From the NCBI GenBank assembly GCA_903906515.1, contig CAIVKO010000044.1, forward strand, positions 1 to 64,000: DNA of 64,000 nucleotides, in the 5' to 3' direction. Below the pieces are notes generated by a model that saw nothing but the letters and a program-made list of their open reading frames with translations, made no database searches and was not told the DNA's origin. Position 1 is the first letter of the stretch, and every line of letters begins with the position of its first letter. Positions 19,987 to 30,060 of the stretch are shown one piece after another. The translations under genes and the position numbers were made by a program. Source of the stretch: Akkermansiaceae bacterium (GTDB lineage Bacteria > Verrucomicrobiota > Verrucomicrobiia > Verrucomicrobiales > Akkermansiaceae).

Positions 19987-21293
19987 GACGGGGTGGTGGC
20001 TGAGGTCATTCGTTTCCAGAAATCTGACGAGAATTTCGTGTCGAGGAAGGACTTGAAGGATTCAAGTTGTGGATAGGTCTGCGAGAAATCCCGGGCATTC
20101 ATGCGAGCATCCTTGGCGGGGTAGAGCCGGCCGTGGCAGGCGCGCACGATTTCATCGAGTTGGAGGAAGAGGTCGCGGGTGGCAGGGTCACGTTGTGGGA
20201 AATCGAGTGCGAGGGTGATGCCCGGCTGAGGGAATGAAAGCATGCCGGGGGAGGGGACATCGCCGAAGGTTTTGAGGACGGCGAGGAAGGATGCCTGACC
20301 GGACGCGGCTATTTTGGTTAGAATTTGTTTCATGGGCTCCGTGCCCGCTGCGGTGGGGGTGACGCACTGGTATTGATAGAATCCGGGTTTGCCGTAGATG
20401 CGATTCCATTCGTTGACGCCGTCGAGTGGATAGAAAAACGGGGCGTAGTGTTGATGCAGCGTTTTCGTTTTTCCGAGAAAGCGTCGATAATACAGAGTGT
20501 TGAACGCTTGGACGGTGAAGCGGTTCAATGTGAACCCGGGCATTTCGAAGGGCGCGGTCAGGCGGGCCGTGCGGTGGGTGCTGAGATCACCACGGTCGCT
20601 CCATTTGCCACGGATGAAGATGCCGCGTCCGAGTGAATTGCCGCTGGCAACGCAGTCGATCCACGCCACGGTGTGCTCCCATGTTTCGGAGGACGACGCG
20701 GAAATCTCCATGAATTCGTCCAAGCCGCAGAAGCGGGTGAGTTCGACATCCAGATGGGCGGAGCGGATGGGGACGAGTTGGATTTCCGCTGAGGTGATCA
20801 GGCCGGTGAGTCCGAGGCCGCCGATGGTTGCGGCCAGCATCGGGTCACCGGGGCGGAGGGTATGGCGCGAGCCGTCCGAGCGGAGCAGGTCAAGCATGCG
20901 CACGTGATTGCCGAAACAACCGGCGCTGTGATGGTTTTTTCCATGGACGTCATTGGCGATGGCTCCGCCGAGGGTGATTTGGGAGGTGCCGGGAGTGGTG
21001 GGGAGAAACCAGCCTTTTGGCACGCAGAATCGGAGGATGGCGGCCAAGGTGATGCCTGATTCCGCGCGCAGGATGCCTGTTTGTGGATCGAAGTGCTGAA
21101 TGCGGTCCAGAAATCGGGTTTCAATCATCGTGCCGCCGTCCAGCAGGCAGCTATCGCCGTAGGATCGGCCCAGTCCGTAGGCGAGAAACGGGCCGGTGCC
21201 TGGGAGATCATTGGGAATCCATGCCGGAGCAAGCAGTTTCGCGGTGGCAGGTCTGAGTTTTCCCCATGAGTGAAATGTTTTCGTGGCGGTCAT
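19983..21293 (-). CDS. FAD-binding oxidoreductase, DprE1-like (decaprenylphosphoryl-ribose 2-epimerase subunit)
   Basis: PFLAYGLGRSYGDSCLLDGGTMIETRFLDRI; GSRHTLRPGDPMLAATIGGLGLTGLI; start MTATKTFHSWGKLR overlaps upstream stop (ATGA). Confidence 0.78.
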   Translation of the reverse strand: MTATKTFHSWGKLRPATAKLLAPAWIPNDLPGTGPFLAYGLGRSYGDSCLLDGGTMIETRFLDRIQHFDPQTGILRAESGITLAAILRFCVPKGWFLPTTPGTSQITLGGAIANDVHGKNHHSAGCFGNHVRMLDLLRSDGSRHTLRPGDPMLAATIGGLGLTGLITSAEIQLVPIRSAHLDVELTRFCGLDEFMEISASSSETWEHTVAWIDCVASGNSLGRGIFIRGKWSDRGDLSTHRTARLTAPFEMPGFTLNRFTVQAFNTLYYRRFLGKTKTLHQHYAPFFYPLDGVNEWNRIYGKPGFYQYQCVTPTAAGTEPMKQILTKIAASGQASFLAVLKTFGDVPSPGMLSFPQPGITLALDFPQRDPATRDLFLQLDEIVRACHGRLYPAKDARMNARDFSQTYPQLESFKSFLDTKFSSDFWKRMTSATTPS

Positions 21294-22747
21294 GGCGATG
21301 GAATGGGCGAGGCGAGCAGAACACAAGCAAGGGCAAAGGCGGCAATCAGCCAGGTGCTGCGGTCCTTGATGGCGAAAACGACCGGGTCGTCGTGCATGAT
21401 GCCGCGTTTGGTGAGGAACCAGACGCGGGTGATCCAGTAAAGGGCGGCGACACAGACGCCCCAGAACCATTCCGGGTGGTGGTAGAGGGCTGTCACTTGG
21501 GTGCTGTTGGAGTAAAGACCAAGGACCACGATCGAGGCGATACCGGTGGAAATGCCGAATTCGGACACCATGGGCAGGTCTTCCTGATGGTATCCGCGTC
21601 CTGGCAAGAGGGATTCGTTACCAGTTGCCGTCGTGCGGCGGAGTTCCACAAACCGTTTCATGGCCGCGAGCGAAAGGAAGAAGAGGAAGGTGAAGGCAAA
21701 GAGCCAGAACGAGACGACTGCCAGGGAGATTACGATGCCCGCCACGATGCGTGAGAGATAGAGCAAGGCCAGAACGAAGATGTCCGCGATGGCGATGCGC
21801 TTGAGTACCAGTGAATAGGCGAGCGTGGTGATGATGTAGCCGAAAAGAAGAAGCCCGAACTGCCATTTCAGATAAAACGCGCCACCCAGGCCTGCGGCAA
21901 CGAGCAGCAGGGAGACGGAAATCAGACGGTGCACGGAAGTCCTGCCTGAGGCTGCCATGCGGTCTTTTTTGGTGGCATGTGAGCGGTCGTGATCCATGTC
22001 TAACAAATCATTCCAGATATACGTTCCGGATGCGCAGAGGCTGATTGCGAGGAACGCGGCGGTGAGGCCCGCCAGTTGCCATGGTTCGTTGAAATGGTGG
22101 CCGACAAGAAACGGCACGGCGATCAGCAGGTTTTTCGACCATTGGTGGATGCGCAGCGCCCTGACCCAGTCTTTCCACGTGGTGCGACCGCCCGTTGGGA
22201 TGACGCGTTCCACGTCAAACATGGATGACCATCGTTTCACCAGGCGCTTGGAGCGCTGGACGACGATGGCTTTTCTAGCGACCTGCCAAACGGCTTCGTC
22301 GGCAGTGGAGTCTCCTGCATAGTCGAATCCCTTGTTGCCGTAGCGTTCCACAAGGGCCTTGGCTTTTGCGGAGCCCTTGAGATTGATCGTGTCATCGCTG
22401 GCGAGAACGTCATCGAAGGGGAACGTCTGAAGGATAGGCCCTAGAAACGAGCGGTGCGCGGCGGTGGCCAGCACGATTTTGCGACCTTTGGATTTTTCCT
22501 CGTATAGGAAAGTCAGGAGACGTTGGTTGAGAGGAGGAGCGAGAACAGGAGGAGGAGCGTGCTGGGTAAGCCGGGATTTGAGGATATGTCTGCCTGATAA
22601 CAACCACCATGGGATGTGCAGCAGGCGCGCGGGCTTGCTGCGGATGAGGCGCAGGATCGCATCCCACATCATGTCGCCGCGGATGAATGTGCCATCGAGA
22701 TCCACGCAAAGCGGAACGGTGGGTGTGTTGGTTTGTTGATCAGGCAT
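21290..22747 (-). CDS. HAD-phosphatase-like domain fused to UbiA prenyltransferase (decaprenyl-phosphate phosphoribosyltransferase-like)
   Basis: N-term CVDLDGTFIRGD and DYAGDSTADEAVW (HAD); NDLLDMDHDRSHATKKDRMAASGRTS (UbiA DxxxD motif). Confidence 0.82.
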   Translation of the reverse strand: MPDQQTNTPTVPLCVDLDGTFIRGDMMWDAILRLIRSKPARLLHIPWWLLSGRHILKSRLTQHAPPPVLAPPLNQRLLTFLYEEKSKGRKIVLATAAHRSFLGPILQTFPFDDVLASDDTINLKGSAKAKALVERYGNKGFDYAGDSTADEAVWQVARKAIVVQRSKRLVKRWSSMFDVERVIPTGGRTTWKDWVRALRIHQWSKNLLIAVPFLVGHHFNEPWQLAGLTAAFLAISLCASGTYIWNDLLDMDHDRSHATKKDRMAASGRTSVHRLISVSLLLVAAGLGGAFYLKWQFGLLLFGYIITTLAYSLVLKRIAIADIFVLALLYLSRIVAGIVISLAVVSFWLFAFTFLFFLSLAAMKRFVELRRTTATGNESLLPGRGYHQEDLPMVSEFGISTGIASIVVLGLYSNSTQVTALYHHPEWFWGVCVAALYWITRVWFLTKRGIMHDDPVVFAIKDRSTWLIAAFALACVLLASPIPSP

Positions 22748-22767
22748 GGGAAGTTTGGTCCGTGCTG

Positions 22768-24528
22768 TCAGGGGGCGGATGAGCGGGATTTATCCTTAAC
22801 GATTTTCAGCAATTCCGACAAGTTCGGATCGTTTGGATAGAGTGCGGCGGCTTTGGTTGCCGCGCGCAAGGCGTCATCCCACTTCTTTTGGGCGAGGTAA
22901 CAATCGACATGCATGTAGATCGCCGAAAGGTGACAGGTGCTTTTCGGGTTTTCCAATAGTTTCAGCAGGGTTTCCCGCACCAGGTGGCGTTTATCCTCCT
23001 GGGAAAAGTAGGTGTAGGCGAGATAGTAGCGGGAATAGTCGCTGATGGGCGAGTTTTCCTGGCTGTTGTGGATGGCATCCAGCAGGCGCTTTTCCGCTTC
23101 CTGATAGTTTTTCCTATCGAAAGCCACGCGTCCGAGGACCATGCTGGTGTTGCCGAACCAAGGTGCGGTTGCATAAGATTTCAAGGCCAACTCCTGTGCC
23201 TCTTGCAGGTGCCCACTGAGGAGTAGCTCCCTGGCGACGAAAGTTTGGGCATGGAATTGTCCTGTCCGGGTGAGGTCACAACGCACGAACAATTCCATAG
23301 GGTGCGACCACAAGTCTGCTTGTAGCCAAAACAGCGGAATACACAGGGTTCTCCAGAGTGCGCCGATGCATAGCAGGGTGCCGACGATCAGTTTGTGCGA
23401 GGATTCCGGGTTTTCAGACTCACGCTTGCACCACTCCACCAAGGCTTTCGCGAAGCCTGCGAGGGCGATGGCCAGTCCAAGTCCGGGAAAGACCACATAG
23501 TAGTCGGCGATCGGCCCGACCCGGATGGGAATGAAATTGCATGAAGGAAAGCTGGTGGCGAGAAACCACAACAATCCGCAAGCGATCCATGGCTGCCGCC
23601 GCCAACAGAAATAGATCAGGCCGATGATAGAGAGCAACCAGGTCCAGGCAGCTGCCAATTCCCACGATGAAGCAGAGATGCCCCATAGATACGTGCCGAA
23701 AATTTCGATCCGTCCAAGAGGCATGAGCCACATGCTGAAGTGTTTCCAAAGAAACCACGGGGCCGAAATACTGATCTGCCATGCCGGACTGTCCGGAATG
23801 AATCCTGAATTGGTATATACGGAAAATCTGAAACCCAGCTGGGTGCGCAGGATCAAATAAATCACGGTGACTACGGCCAACAGCCCGTAGCGCATCATTG
23901 TCTTGCGCGTGAAAAGTGATCGCCGCCGTATGGCGTCTGTCAGCACGCACAATGCGGGGACTGCGACTGCGGTTTCGTAGCAAGTTTGTGAGAGGAACAA
24001 AAACAGACAGGCCAGAAAAGTGGATTTTCCGAAGCGGTCCGCTCCGGCTTGTGCGACATCGTGGAAATAGAGGCACGCACAAGCTAACAGAACGGCGAGG
24101 CTGATATTGGCGCAGCTCATCCAGATCACCGTGCTGACCTGGGTGGGGCTGGTGGCCCACATCGCCACCGCGACGAATGCCCAGAGCGGAGACTCCAGGA
24201 GCCGCCGCAGAAATAAATAGATCACAGGGATGGCGGCAAGGTAGAGCGCGAGTCCTAAAACGTGCCATTGGAATACGGGGCGACCATCCATTCCATAAAA
24301 AATGATGTTTTTGATCGGGCGGAACAGGCCATAGACATCGGGTTTGAAACAGTCCTGCCAAGACGTGAACGTGTGGATGTGATTCAGTTCGTCCAGATCA
24401 TCCAGCAGCATCGGGGAACTCATGCCCGGCCACGCGATCAGACAGACCAGAGCGAGCAGAAGCAAAAGGAAGATAGCTTCTTTACAACCAGAGGCGTCAT
24501 GTTTGGCTGGGTTCGGACAGGAAATCAT
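22768..24528 (-). CDS. polytopic membrane protein with C-terminal TPRs (TMTC/GT-C-like)
   Basis: LLDDLDELNHIHTF; FRPIKNIIFYGMDGRPVFQWHVLGLALYL; TPR-like C-term AEKRLLDAIHNSQENSP. Confidence 0.65.
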   Translation of the reverse strand: MISCPNPAKHDASGCKEAIFLLLLLALVCLIAWPGMSSPMLLDDLDELNHIHTFTSWQDCFKPDVYGLFRPIKNIIFYGMDGRPVFQWHVLGLALYLAAIPVIYLFLRRLLESPLWAFVAVAMWATSPTQVSTVIWMSCANISLAVLLACACLYFHDVAQAGADRFGKSTFLACLFLFLSQTCYETAVAVPALCVLTDAIRRRSLFTRKTMMRYGLLAVVTVIYLILRTQLGFRFSVYTNSGFIPDSPAWQISISAPWFLWKHFSMWLMPLGRIEIFGTYLWGISASSWELAAAWTWLLSIIGLIYFCWRRQPWIACGLLWFLATSFPSCNFIPIRVGPIADYYVVFPGLGLAIALAGFAKALVEWCKRESENPESSHKLIVGTLLCIGALWRTLCIPLFWLQADLWSHPMELFVRCDLTRTGQFHAQTFVARELLLSGHLQEAQELALKSYATAPWFGNTSMVLGRVAFDRKNYQEAEKRLLDAIHNSQENSPISDYSRYYLAYTYFSQEDKRHLVRETLLKLLENPKSTCHLSAIYMHVDCYLAQKKWDDALRAATKAAALYPNDPNLSELLKIVKDKSRSSAP

Positions 24529-24719
24529 GGTGTTTTAAGGCGCTTGATCCCAGCGAATCAATGTTTGGGGTAAATGCAAGGAATTTGGGAACAATGGCAG
24601 GGAAAATGCTTGCAAATCGTGTTTAAGAAGATTGCATCCCCCCCGGTCACTTGAAACTGAAAACGCGAATCTCCTCTTTCTTCATACTGAAAAACTTCAA
24701 ACATCAAACTCGATAAAAA

Positions 24720-26216
24720 ATGGGCAAACCAACAGGATTCAAGGAGATCGCACGCAAGACCGATGCTGAAACCGCGCCACTCGAACGCCTCAAACACTGG
24801 CGGGAGTTCAAGGTTCATGGGGATGAGGCGGAACGCCGTGCCCAAGGTGCGCGCTGCATGGATTGCGGTACGCCGTTCTGCCACACTGGCCACATGGTTT
24901 CCGGGATGGCCAGCGGTTGCCCGATCAACAACCTGATCCCTGAGTGGAACGACCTCATTTTCCGTGGCCGATGGAAGGAAGCGCTCGAACGCCTCCACAA
25001 GACCAATAATTTCCCCGAATTTACCGGTCGCGTCTGCCCCGCTCCCTGTGAAGGTTCCTGCGTGCTCGGAGTGATCCAACCGCCCGTCACCATTAAAAAC
25101 AACGAGTGCGCCATCACCGACAGAGGGTGGGAGGAAGGCTGGGTCACCGCAAAAATCCCGCAAAAACGCACCGGCAGGAAAGTCGCTGTCATCGGTTCAG
25201 GCCCGGCGGGTCTCGCCTGTGCGGACCAACTCAACCAGGCCGGCCACAAGGTCACCGTTTTCGAGCGCGAGGACCGCATCGGCGGACTCCTCATGTATGG
25301 CATCCCCAACATGAAGTTGGAAAAAGAAGAAGTCGTCACCCGCCGCGTGAATCTCATGCAGGAAGAGGGCGTTGATTTCATCACCGGCGTTTTCGTCGGC
25401 AAGGACAAGAAATGGACCGCTGCCCGCCTTCGCGGGGAGTTTGACGCCGTGGTCCTTTGCTGCGGTGCCACGCTTGGCCGCGATCTGCCGATCGATGGCC
25501 GTGATGCCAAAGGCGTTTACCTCGCCATGGAATTTCTCACGGAAAACACCCGCTACCAACTCGACCACAAGTTCGATGGCTCCAACCCCGCCCTCAATGC
25601 GACCGGCCTGGATGTCGTGGTCATCGGGGGTGGCGACACCGGCACCGACTGCGTGGGCACCAGCCTGCGCCATGGATGCAAGAGCGTGGTGCAGTTGGAA
25701 ATCATGCCTATGCCGCCGATGGAGCGCGCTGCCAACAATCCGTGGCCGGAGTGGCCCAAGGTTTACAAGATGGATTACGGCCAGGAAGAAGCCGCCGCCG
25801 TGCAAGGTGGCGATCCCCGCCAGTATCTCGTGCAGACGAAACGTTTCGTCAAAGACGATGCCGGGAATCTATCAGGTCTCGAAATCTGTGAGATCGAGTG
25901 GGCCAAGGACGATCAAGGTCGTTTTGTTCCGAAGGAAAAGCCAGGCACGGCACGGGTCATCCCGGCGCAGCTTGCGCTGCTGGCCATGGGTTTCCTCGGA
26001 CCCGAGCAGGAGGTTGTCCAACAATTCGCCCTTGAAACCGACGCGCGCTCCAACGTGAAGGCGGAGCACGGCAAGTTTGCCACCAACATCCCGGGCGTCT
26101 TCGCCGCCGGTGACATGCGCCGTGGCCAATCGCTCGTCGTCTGGGCCATCAACGAAGGCCGCGGCGCCGCCCGCGAGTGCGACCGCTTCCTGATGGGGAA
26201 CACCCAACTGCCCTGA
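24720..26216 (+). CDS. gltD: glutamate synthase small subunit (GltD-type NADPH oxidoreductase)
   Basis: [79 protein letters not shown]. Confidence 0.93.
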   Translation: MGKPTGFKEIARKTDAETAPLERLKHWREFKVHGDEAERRAQGARCMDCGTPFCHTGHMVSGMASGCPINNLIPEWNDLIFRGRWKEALERLHKTNNFPEFTGRVCPAPCEGSCVLGVIQPPVTIKNNECAITDRGWEEGWVTAKIPQKRTGRKVAVIGSGPAGLACADQLNQAGHKVTVFEREDRIGGLLMYGIPNMKLEKEEVVTRRVNLMQEEGVDFITGVFVGKDKKWTAARLRGEFDAVVLCCGATLGRDLPIDGRDAKGVYLAMEFLTENTRYQLDHKFDGSNPALNATGLDVVVIGGGDTGTDCVGTSLRHGCKSVVQLEIMPMPPMERAANNPWPEWPKVYKMDYGQEEAAAVQGGDPRQYLVQTKRFVKDDAGNLSGLEICEIEWAKDDQGRFVPKEKPGTARVIPAQLALLAMGFLGPEQEVVQQFALETDARSNVKAEHGKFATNIPGVFAAGDMRRGQSLVVWAINEGRGAARECDRFLMGNTQLP

Positions 26217-26241
26217 GGTGGCCGTCTGAATAGGCGGAAAT

Positions 26242-26320
26242 GGCAGGGACCGACCTCCGGGCGGTCCAGAGCGCATTCGCCACCCATGCACCGGACCGCC
26301 CCGGAGGTCGGATCCCTGCC
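26242..26320. repeat. interspersed palindromic repeat, copy B (GGCAGGGACCGACCTCCGGGCGGTCC ... GGACCGCCCCGGAGGTCGGATCCCTGCC)
   Basis: Long inverted repeat between gltD and PPIase; same arms at 6993-7108 and 55398-55574; followed by a T-run. Confidence 0.9.
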
Positions 26321-26378
26321 ATATTTTTTGAACGGGTAGGAGTTGCCATGGGCGTGGTTTCGGTGTTACCTGCCGCAC

Positions 26379-26879
26379 ATGTCCGATATCAAAATCACTG
26401 TTCACACCACCGCCGGAGACATCGAAGCCACGCTTTATGCGTCCAAGGCTCCTCTCACCTGTGCGAATTTCCTCAATCTCGCCCGCCGGGGATACTATGA
26501 CAACATCGCGTTCCATCGCGTGATCGCCGATTTCATGATCCAAGGAGGCGATCCCACCGGAACCGGTCGCGGAGGTCCTGGATACAAGTTTGCTGATGAG
26601 TTCCACTCCGAACTCCGCCACCGTTCTCCGGGCATTTTCTCGATGGCCAATGCCGGCCCCGGCACCAACGGTTCCCAGTTCTTTATCACCCACTGTGCCA
26701 CTCCCCATCTCGATGGCAAACACTCGGTCTTCGGCCAAGTCACCAATGGCCAACACGTCGTCGATGCTGTCAAACAAGGTGACAAGATCACCTCCATCAC
26801 CATTCACGACGATACCACCTCACTCTTCGAATCCCAGAAGGATTCGGTGGAACATTGGAACTCGGTTCTGGATCGCTGA
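26379..26879 (+). CDS. cyclophilin-type peptidyl-prolyl cis-trans isomerase
   Basis: GYYDNIAFHRVIADFMIQGGDPTGTGRGGPGYKFADEF; NAGPGTNGSQFFITH. Confidence 0.95.
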   Translation: MSDIKITVHTTAGDIEATLYASKAPLTCANFLNLARRGYYDNIAFHRVIADFMIQGGDPTGTGRGGPGYKFADEFHSELRHRSPGIFSMANAGPGTNGSQFFITHCATPHLDGKHSVFGQVTNGQHVVDAVKQGDKITSITIHDDTTSLFESQKDSVEHWNSVLDR

Positions 26880-26923
26880 GGCCGCCTGTTGAGGGCTTTT
26901 TTCACTAACAAAACACCACGCTG

Positions 26924-28012
26924 ATGTCCGAATTCCTCATCATTCCCCGTGCCGATCACGATGCCTTGGTTTCCCGTGCCTATCAGGCCCGCGGCTACAC
27001 CGCAGCGGAAGCCGCTGAAGGAGCCAAGCTGGCCGCCGAAGCCGCCCGCCACGGCATCCGTACTCACCACGCACTCAAGGCGCTGCACCTCGACCACCTG
27101 TTTGGTTCCGCCACCGGCGGCTGTGTGCCCGGCGCGGAAATCGAGGTTCTTCCATCCCGCTTCCCCGCGTCAGAGCGATGGAATGCTAACAAGAAGCTCG
27201 GTCAGTCGGTGGCCTATCAGGCGATCGACCGTGCCATTGAGTTGGCGGATCAATATGGAATCGCCCAGATCGCGGTGGACAATGCGTTTCACTACCTCTG
27301 GGGTGGCGGATACGTGATGGAGGCTGCGGAGCGCGGGTATTACGCATACACCAACTGCACCTCGGCTTTGGCGGAGGTGGTTCCCTTCGGTGGAGTCTTC
27401 CCGACACTGGGAACCAACCCGCATTCGTGGGGAATCCCTGCCGCCGCGCCGGGCGCATTTCCAATCGTCATGGATTGGGCGACGTCGACCGTGGCGATGG
27501 GACGCGTGCAGGCGCTCAAACGCGAGGGTAAATCCCTGCCACCCGGAGCGGCAGTGGATGCCCACGGTCATGCCACCACGGATCCTTCGCAAGTCGCGGC
27601 GCTGCTTCCCTTCGGCGGCCACAAAGGATATGGCATGTGCCTGCTCAACGAGATTTTCGGCGGCCTCATCGGCGGATCGTTGCCCACGCTTCGCGGTCGG
27701 CAACTGCCATCGGCGGACGAGAAGAACACCCCGGTTTTCTATTTCCAAGTGATTCATCCCGATGCGCTTTCCGGTGGGGCATTTGCCTGCGGACGGAGCC
27801 AGAAGGAAAATCTGAAAGCCGTGCTGGAGGATATCCTCGGACATGGCAACCAGGGCGCGATGTTGCCCGGTCAGATCGAAGGCGGATTCCGCAAGCGTTC
27901 CGATGCTTCCGGCGGTCTGCTCTTCACCGATGCGGAAGTCGCCGAATTTAATGAAATCGCCGCAGAGTTGGGCATGAAGGCTTGGGATACCGCCACACTG
28001 CCGCGCGCTTGA
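26924..28012 (+). CDS. Ldh family (malate/L-lactate) oxidoreductase
   Basis: GIRTHHALKALHL; NPHSWGIPAAAPGAFPIVMDWATSTVAMGRVQ; PFGGHKGYGMCLLNEIFGGLIGG. Confidence 0.85.
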   Translation: MSEFLIIPRADHDALVSRAYQARGYTAAEAAEGAKLAAEAARHGIRTHHALKALHLDHLFGSATGGCVPGAEIEVLPSRFPASERWNANKKLGQSVAYQAIDRAIELADQYGIAQIAVDNAFHYLWGGGYVMEAAERGYYAYTNCTSALAEVVPFGGVFPTLGTNPHSWGIPAAAPGAFPIVMDWATSTVAMGRVQALKREGKSLPPGAAVDAHGHATTDPSQVAALLPFGGHKGYGMCLLNEIFGGLIGGSLPTLRGRQLPSADEKNTPVFYFQVIHPDALSGGAFACGRSQKENLKAVLEDILGHGNQGAMLPGQIEGGFRKRSDASGGLLFTDAEVAEFNEIAAELGMKAWDTATLPRA

Positions 28013-28053
28013 TGCAGGCTGCGGGCAAGATGCCCGCGCCACTTTTTACATCC

Positions 28054-28635
28054 ATGACAAAAGGCACCTTCATCGTCCTCGATGGTATCGACGGCACTGG
28101 AAAATCCACCCAGGCGCGCAGGCTCGGTGATTGGTTTATTTCACAAGGCCGCGAGGTCGTCATCAGTTGGGAACCCACCGACGGTCCGTGGGGTGCGAAA
28201 CTCCGTGCGTCCGCTTCATCCGGTCGTCTCTCGCCGGAGGACGAACTCCAGTATTTCCTCAACGACCGTCGGCAACATGTGGAGGAACTGATCGTTCCAT
28301 CGCTTGCAGTCGGCAAAGTCGTGATCTTGGATCGTTATTATTTCTCGACGATGGCCTACCAAGGAGCGCGCGGTTTGGATCCTGCGGAAATCCGGATTCT
28401 CAACGAGCAATTCGCCCCGGTGCCGGATCTACTGCTCATTCTCGATCTCGATGTGGATGCTGCTCTCGGACGCATTCGTGCGCGCGGCGACATCGCCAAT
28501 GAATTCGAAAAACGCGAGAGCCTCGAACGCTGCCGCGAAATCTTTCTTTCGCTTAAGGACGAGCCGTTCGCCCGCATCATCGACTCCAGCGGTTCTCTCG
28601 ATGAAGTCGAAGCCCGCATCCGGCAGGCGATGTAG
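28054..28635 (+). CDS. tmk: thymidylate kinase
   Basis: GTFIVLDGIDGTGKSTQARRLGDWF; DRYYFSTMAYQGARG. Confidence 0.92.
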   Translation: MTKGTFIVLDGIDGTGKSTQARRLGDWFISQGREVVISWEPTDGPWGAKLRASASSGRLSPEDELQYFLNDRRQHVEELIVPSLAVGKVVILDRYYFSTMAYQGARGLDPAEIRILNEQFAPVPDLLLILDLDVDAALGRIRARGDIANEFEKRESLERCREIFLSLKDEPFARIIDSSGSLDEVEARIRQAM

Positions 28636-28637
28636 AA

Positions 28638-29804
28638 TCAATGCTCGCGGCAGAACTGCTCGAAGCGGGTCAAGCCTTCGTTGAGCACGTCCAGCGTGGT
28701 GCAGTAGCTCAGGCGGATGCCTTCGTCGTAGCCGAAGGCAACGCCCGGTACCGCCGCCACCTTGTAGCGTGAGAGCAGTTTGTCGCAAAGATTGAGCGAC
28801 TTGAGGCCGGTGTTGCCGGTGTAAACGAAGAAGTAGAAGGCACCTTGTGGCTCGACCACGCGGATGTTCGGGATCGCCTTGAGACGGGATAGCACGAATT
28901 GGCGCTTGACGTCGTATTCGCAGCGGAGGTCCTCGATGAATGATTGATCACCCTGTAATGCGGCGAGTGCTCCGTATTGGGAGAAGGTGTTGGCGTTGGA
29001 GATCGTGTGATTCTGGATCTTGTCGATCGCATCGGCCAGCGGCTTGGGAGCTGCGGTGTAGCCGAGACGCCAGCCGGTCATCGAGTAGGCTTTCGAGAAC
29101 CCGTTGACGGTGATGGTGAGATTGTAAAGTTCGTCGCTCAGAGAGGCGATCGAGACGTGCTTGGCTTCGCCGTAAACCAGTTTTTCGTAGATTTCGTCGG
29201 AAAGAATGACGATGTCTTCTTCGAGCGCGATATCACCCAGGGCGCGGAGTTCGGCTTCGGTATAAACCGCGCCGGTCGGGTTGCCGGGGGTGTTGAGGAT
29301 GACCATCTTGGTCGCCGGGGTCATGGCTTCCTCGAACTGCTGCGGAGTCATTTTCCAACCGGTGGATTCCTTGGTGTCCACGATCACCGGGATACCACCG
29401 GCGAGACGAACCATTTCCGGATAAGAAACCCAGAACGGTGAGGGAATGATCACCTCGTCACCTTCTTCGATCACGGCGAGGATGGCATTGAAACAGGCCA
29501 TTTTCGCTCCACCGGTCACGCAGATCTGGTTGGGGGCGTATTTCAGATTGTTATCGATCAGGAGCTTTGCGGCAAGGGCCTCACGGAGTTCCGGGATGCC
29601 GCCGGCAGGCGTGTATTTCGTGTGTCCATCGCGGAGCGCCTGGATGGCGGCCTCCTTGATGAAATCCGGGGTGTCCACTTCCGGTTCACCACCGGCGAGT
29701 GCGTAAACCTCTTCGCCTTTGGCGATCATGGCTTTGGCCTGGGCGGTGACGGCCAGAGTGAGGGATGGAGAAACCTTGGCAATACGGGATGAGATGCTGT
29801 CCAT
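28638..29804 (-). CDS. pyridoxal-phosphate-dependent aminotransferase (aspartate aminotransferase-like)
   Basis: NTPGNPTGAVYTEAEL; SDEIYEKLVYG; NGFSKAYSMTGWRLGYTAAP. Confidence 0.93.
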   Translation of the reverse strand: MDSISSRIAKVSPSLTLAVTAQAKAMIAKGEEVYALAGGEPEVDTPDFIKEAAIQALRDGHTKYTPAGGIPELREALAAKLLIDNNLKYAPNQICVTGGAKMACFNAILAVIEEGDEVIIPSPFWVSYPEMVRLAGGIPVIVDTKESTGWKMTPQQFEEAMTPATKMVILNTPGNPTGAVYTEAELRALGDIALEEDIVILSDEIYEKLVYGEAKHVSIASLSDELYNLTITVNGFSKAYSMTGWRLGYTAAPKPLADAIDKIQNHTISNANTFSQYGALAALQGDQSFIEDLRCEYDVKRQFVLSRLKAIPNIRVVEPQGAFYFFVYTGNTGLKSLNLCDKLLSRYKVAAVPGVAFGYDEGIRLSYCTTLDVLNEGLTRFEQFCREH

Positions 29805-30060
29805 TGTTGATCGAGAATAAGGTATGAGTCCGCATGACCGGGGAAGGGAGAAGTTGGTCGTCCCGACACCCGGTGAAGCGGGCGCTTTTGTGGGGCTTCA
29901 CCCATGGTGTGGCAAGCGAAATGGTGAGCCTTTTCATCCGGAGGCCGGAATGGCGTGAAAAATGACCGAATTTTCCCTTAGGTCCCTGGTTTTTTATGCG
30001 AAAGAGATTGCTGGAATTTCCCTGTCAAAATGTTAAAAGGCAGCCGCACCCGCAAAAAAC

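Noticed and set aside
24558-25163. 201-aa minus-strand ORF
   Set aside because: Overlaps the gltD 5' end antisense; no family signal.
25872-26807. 311-aa minus-strand ORF
   Set aside because: Runs through the palindromic repeat and antisense to gltD and PPIase; not a real gene.
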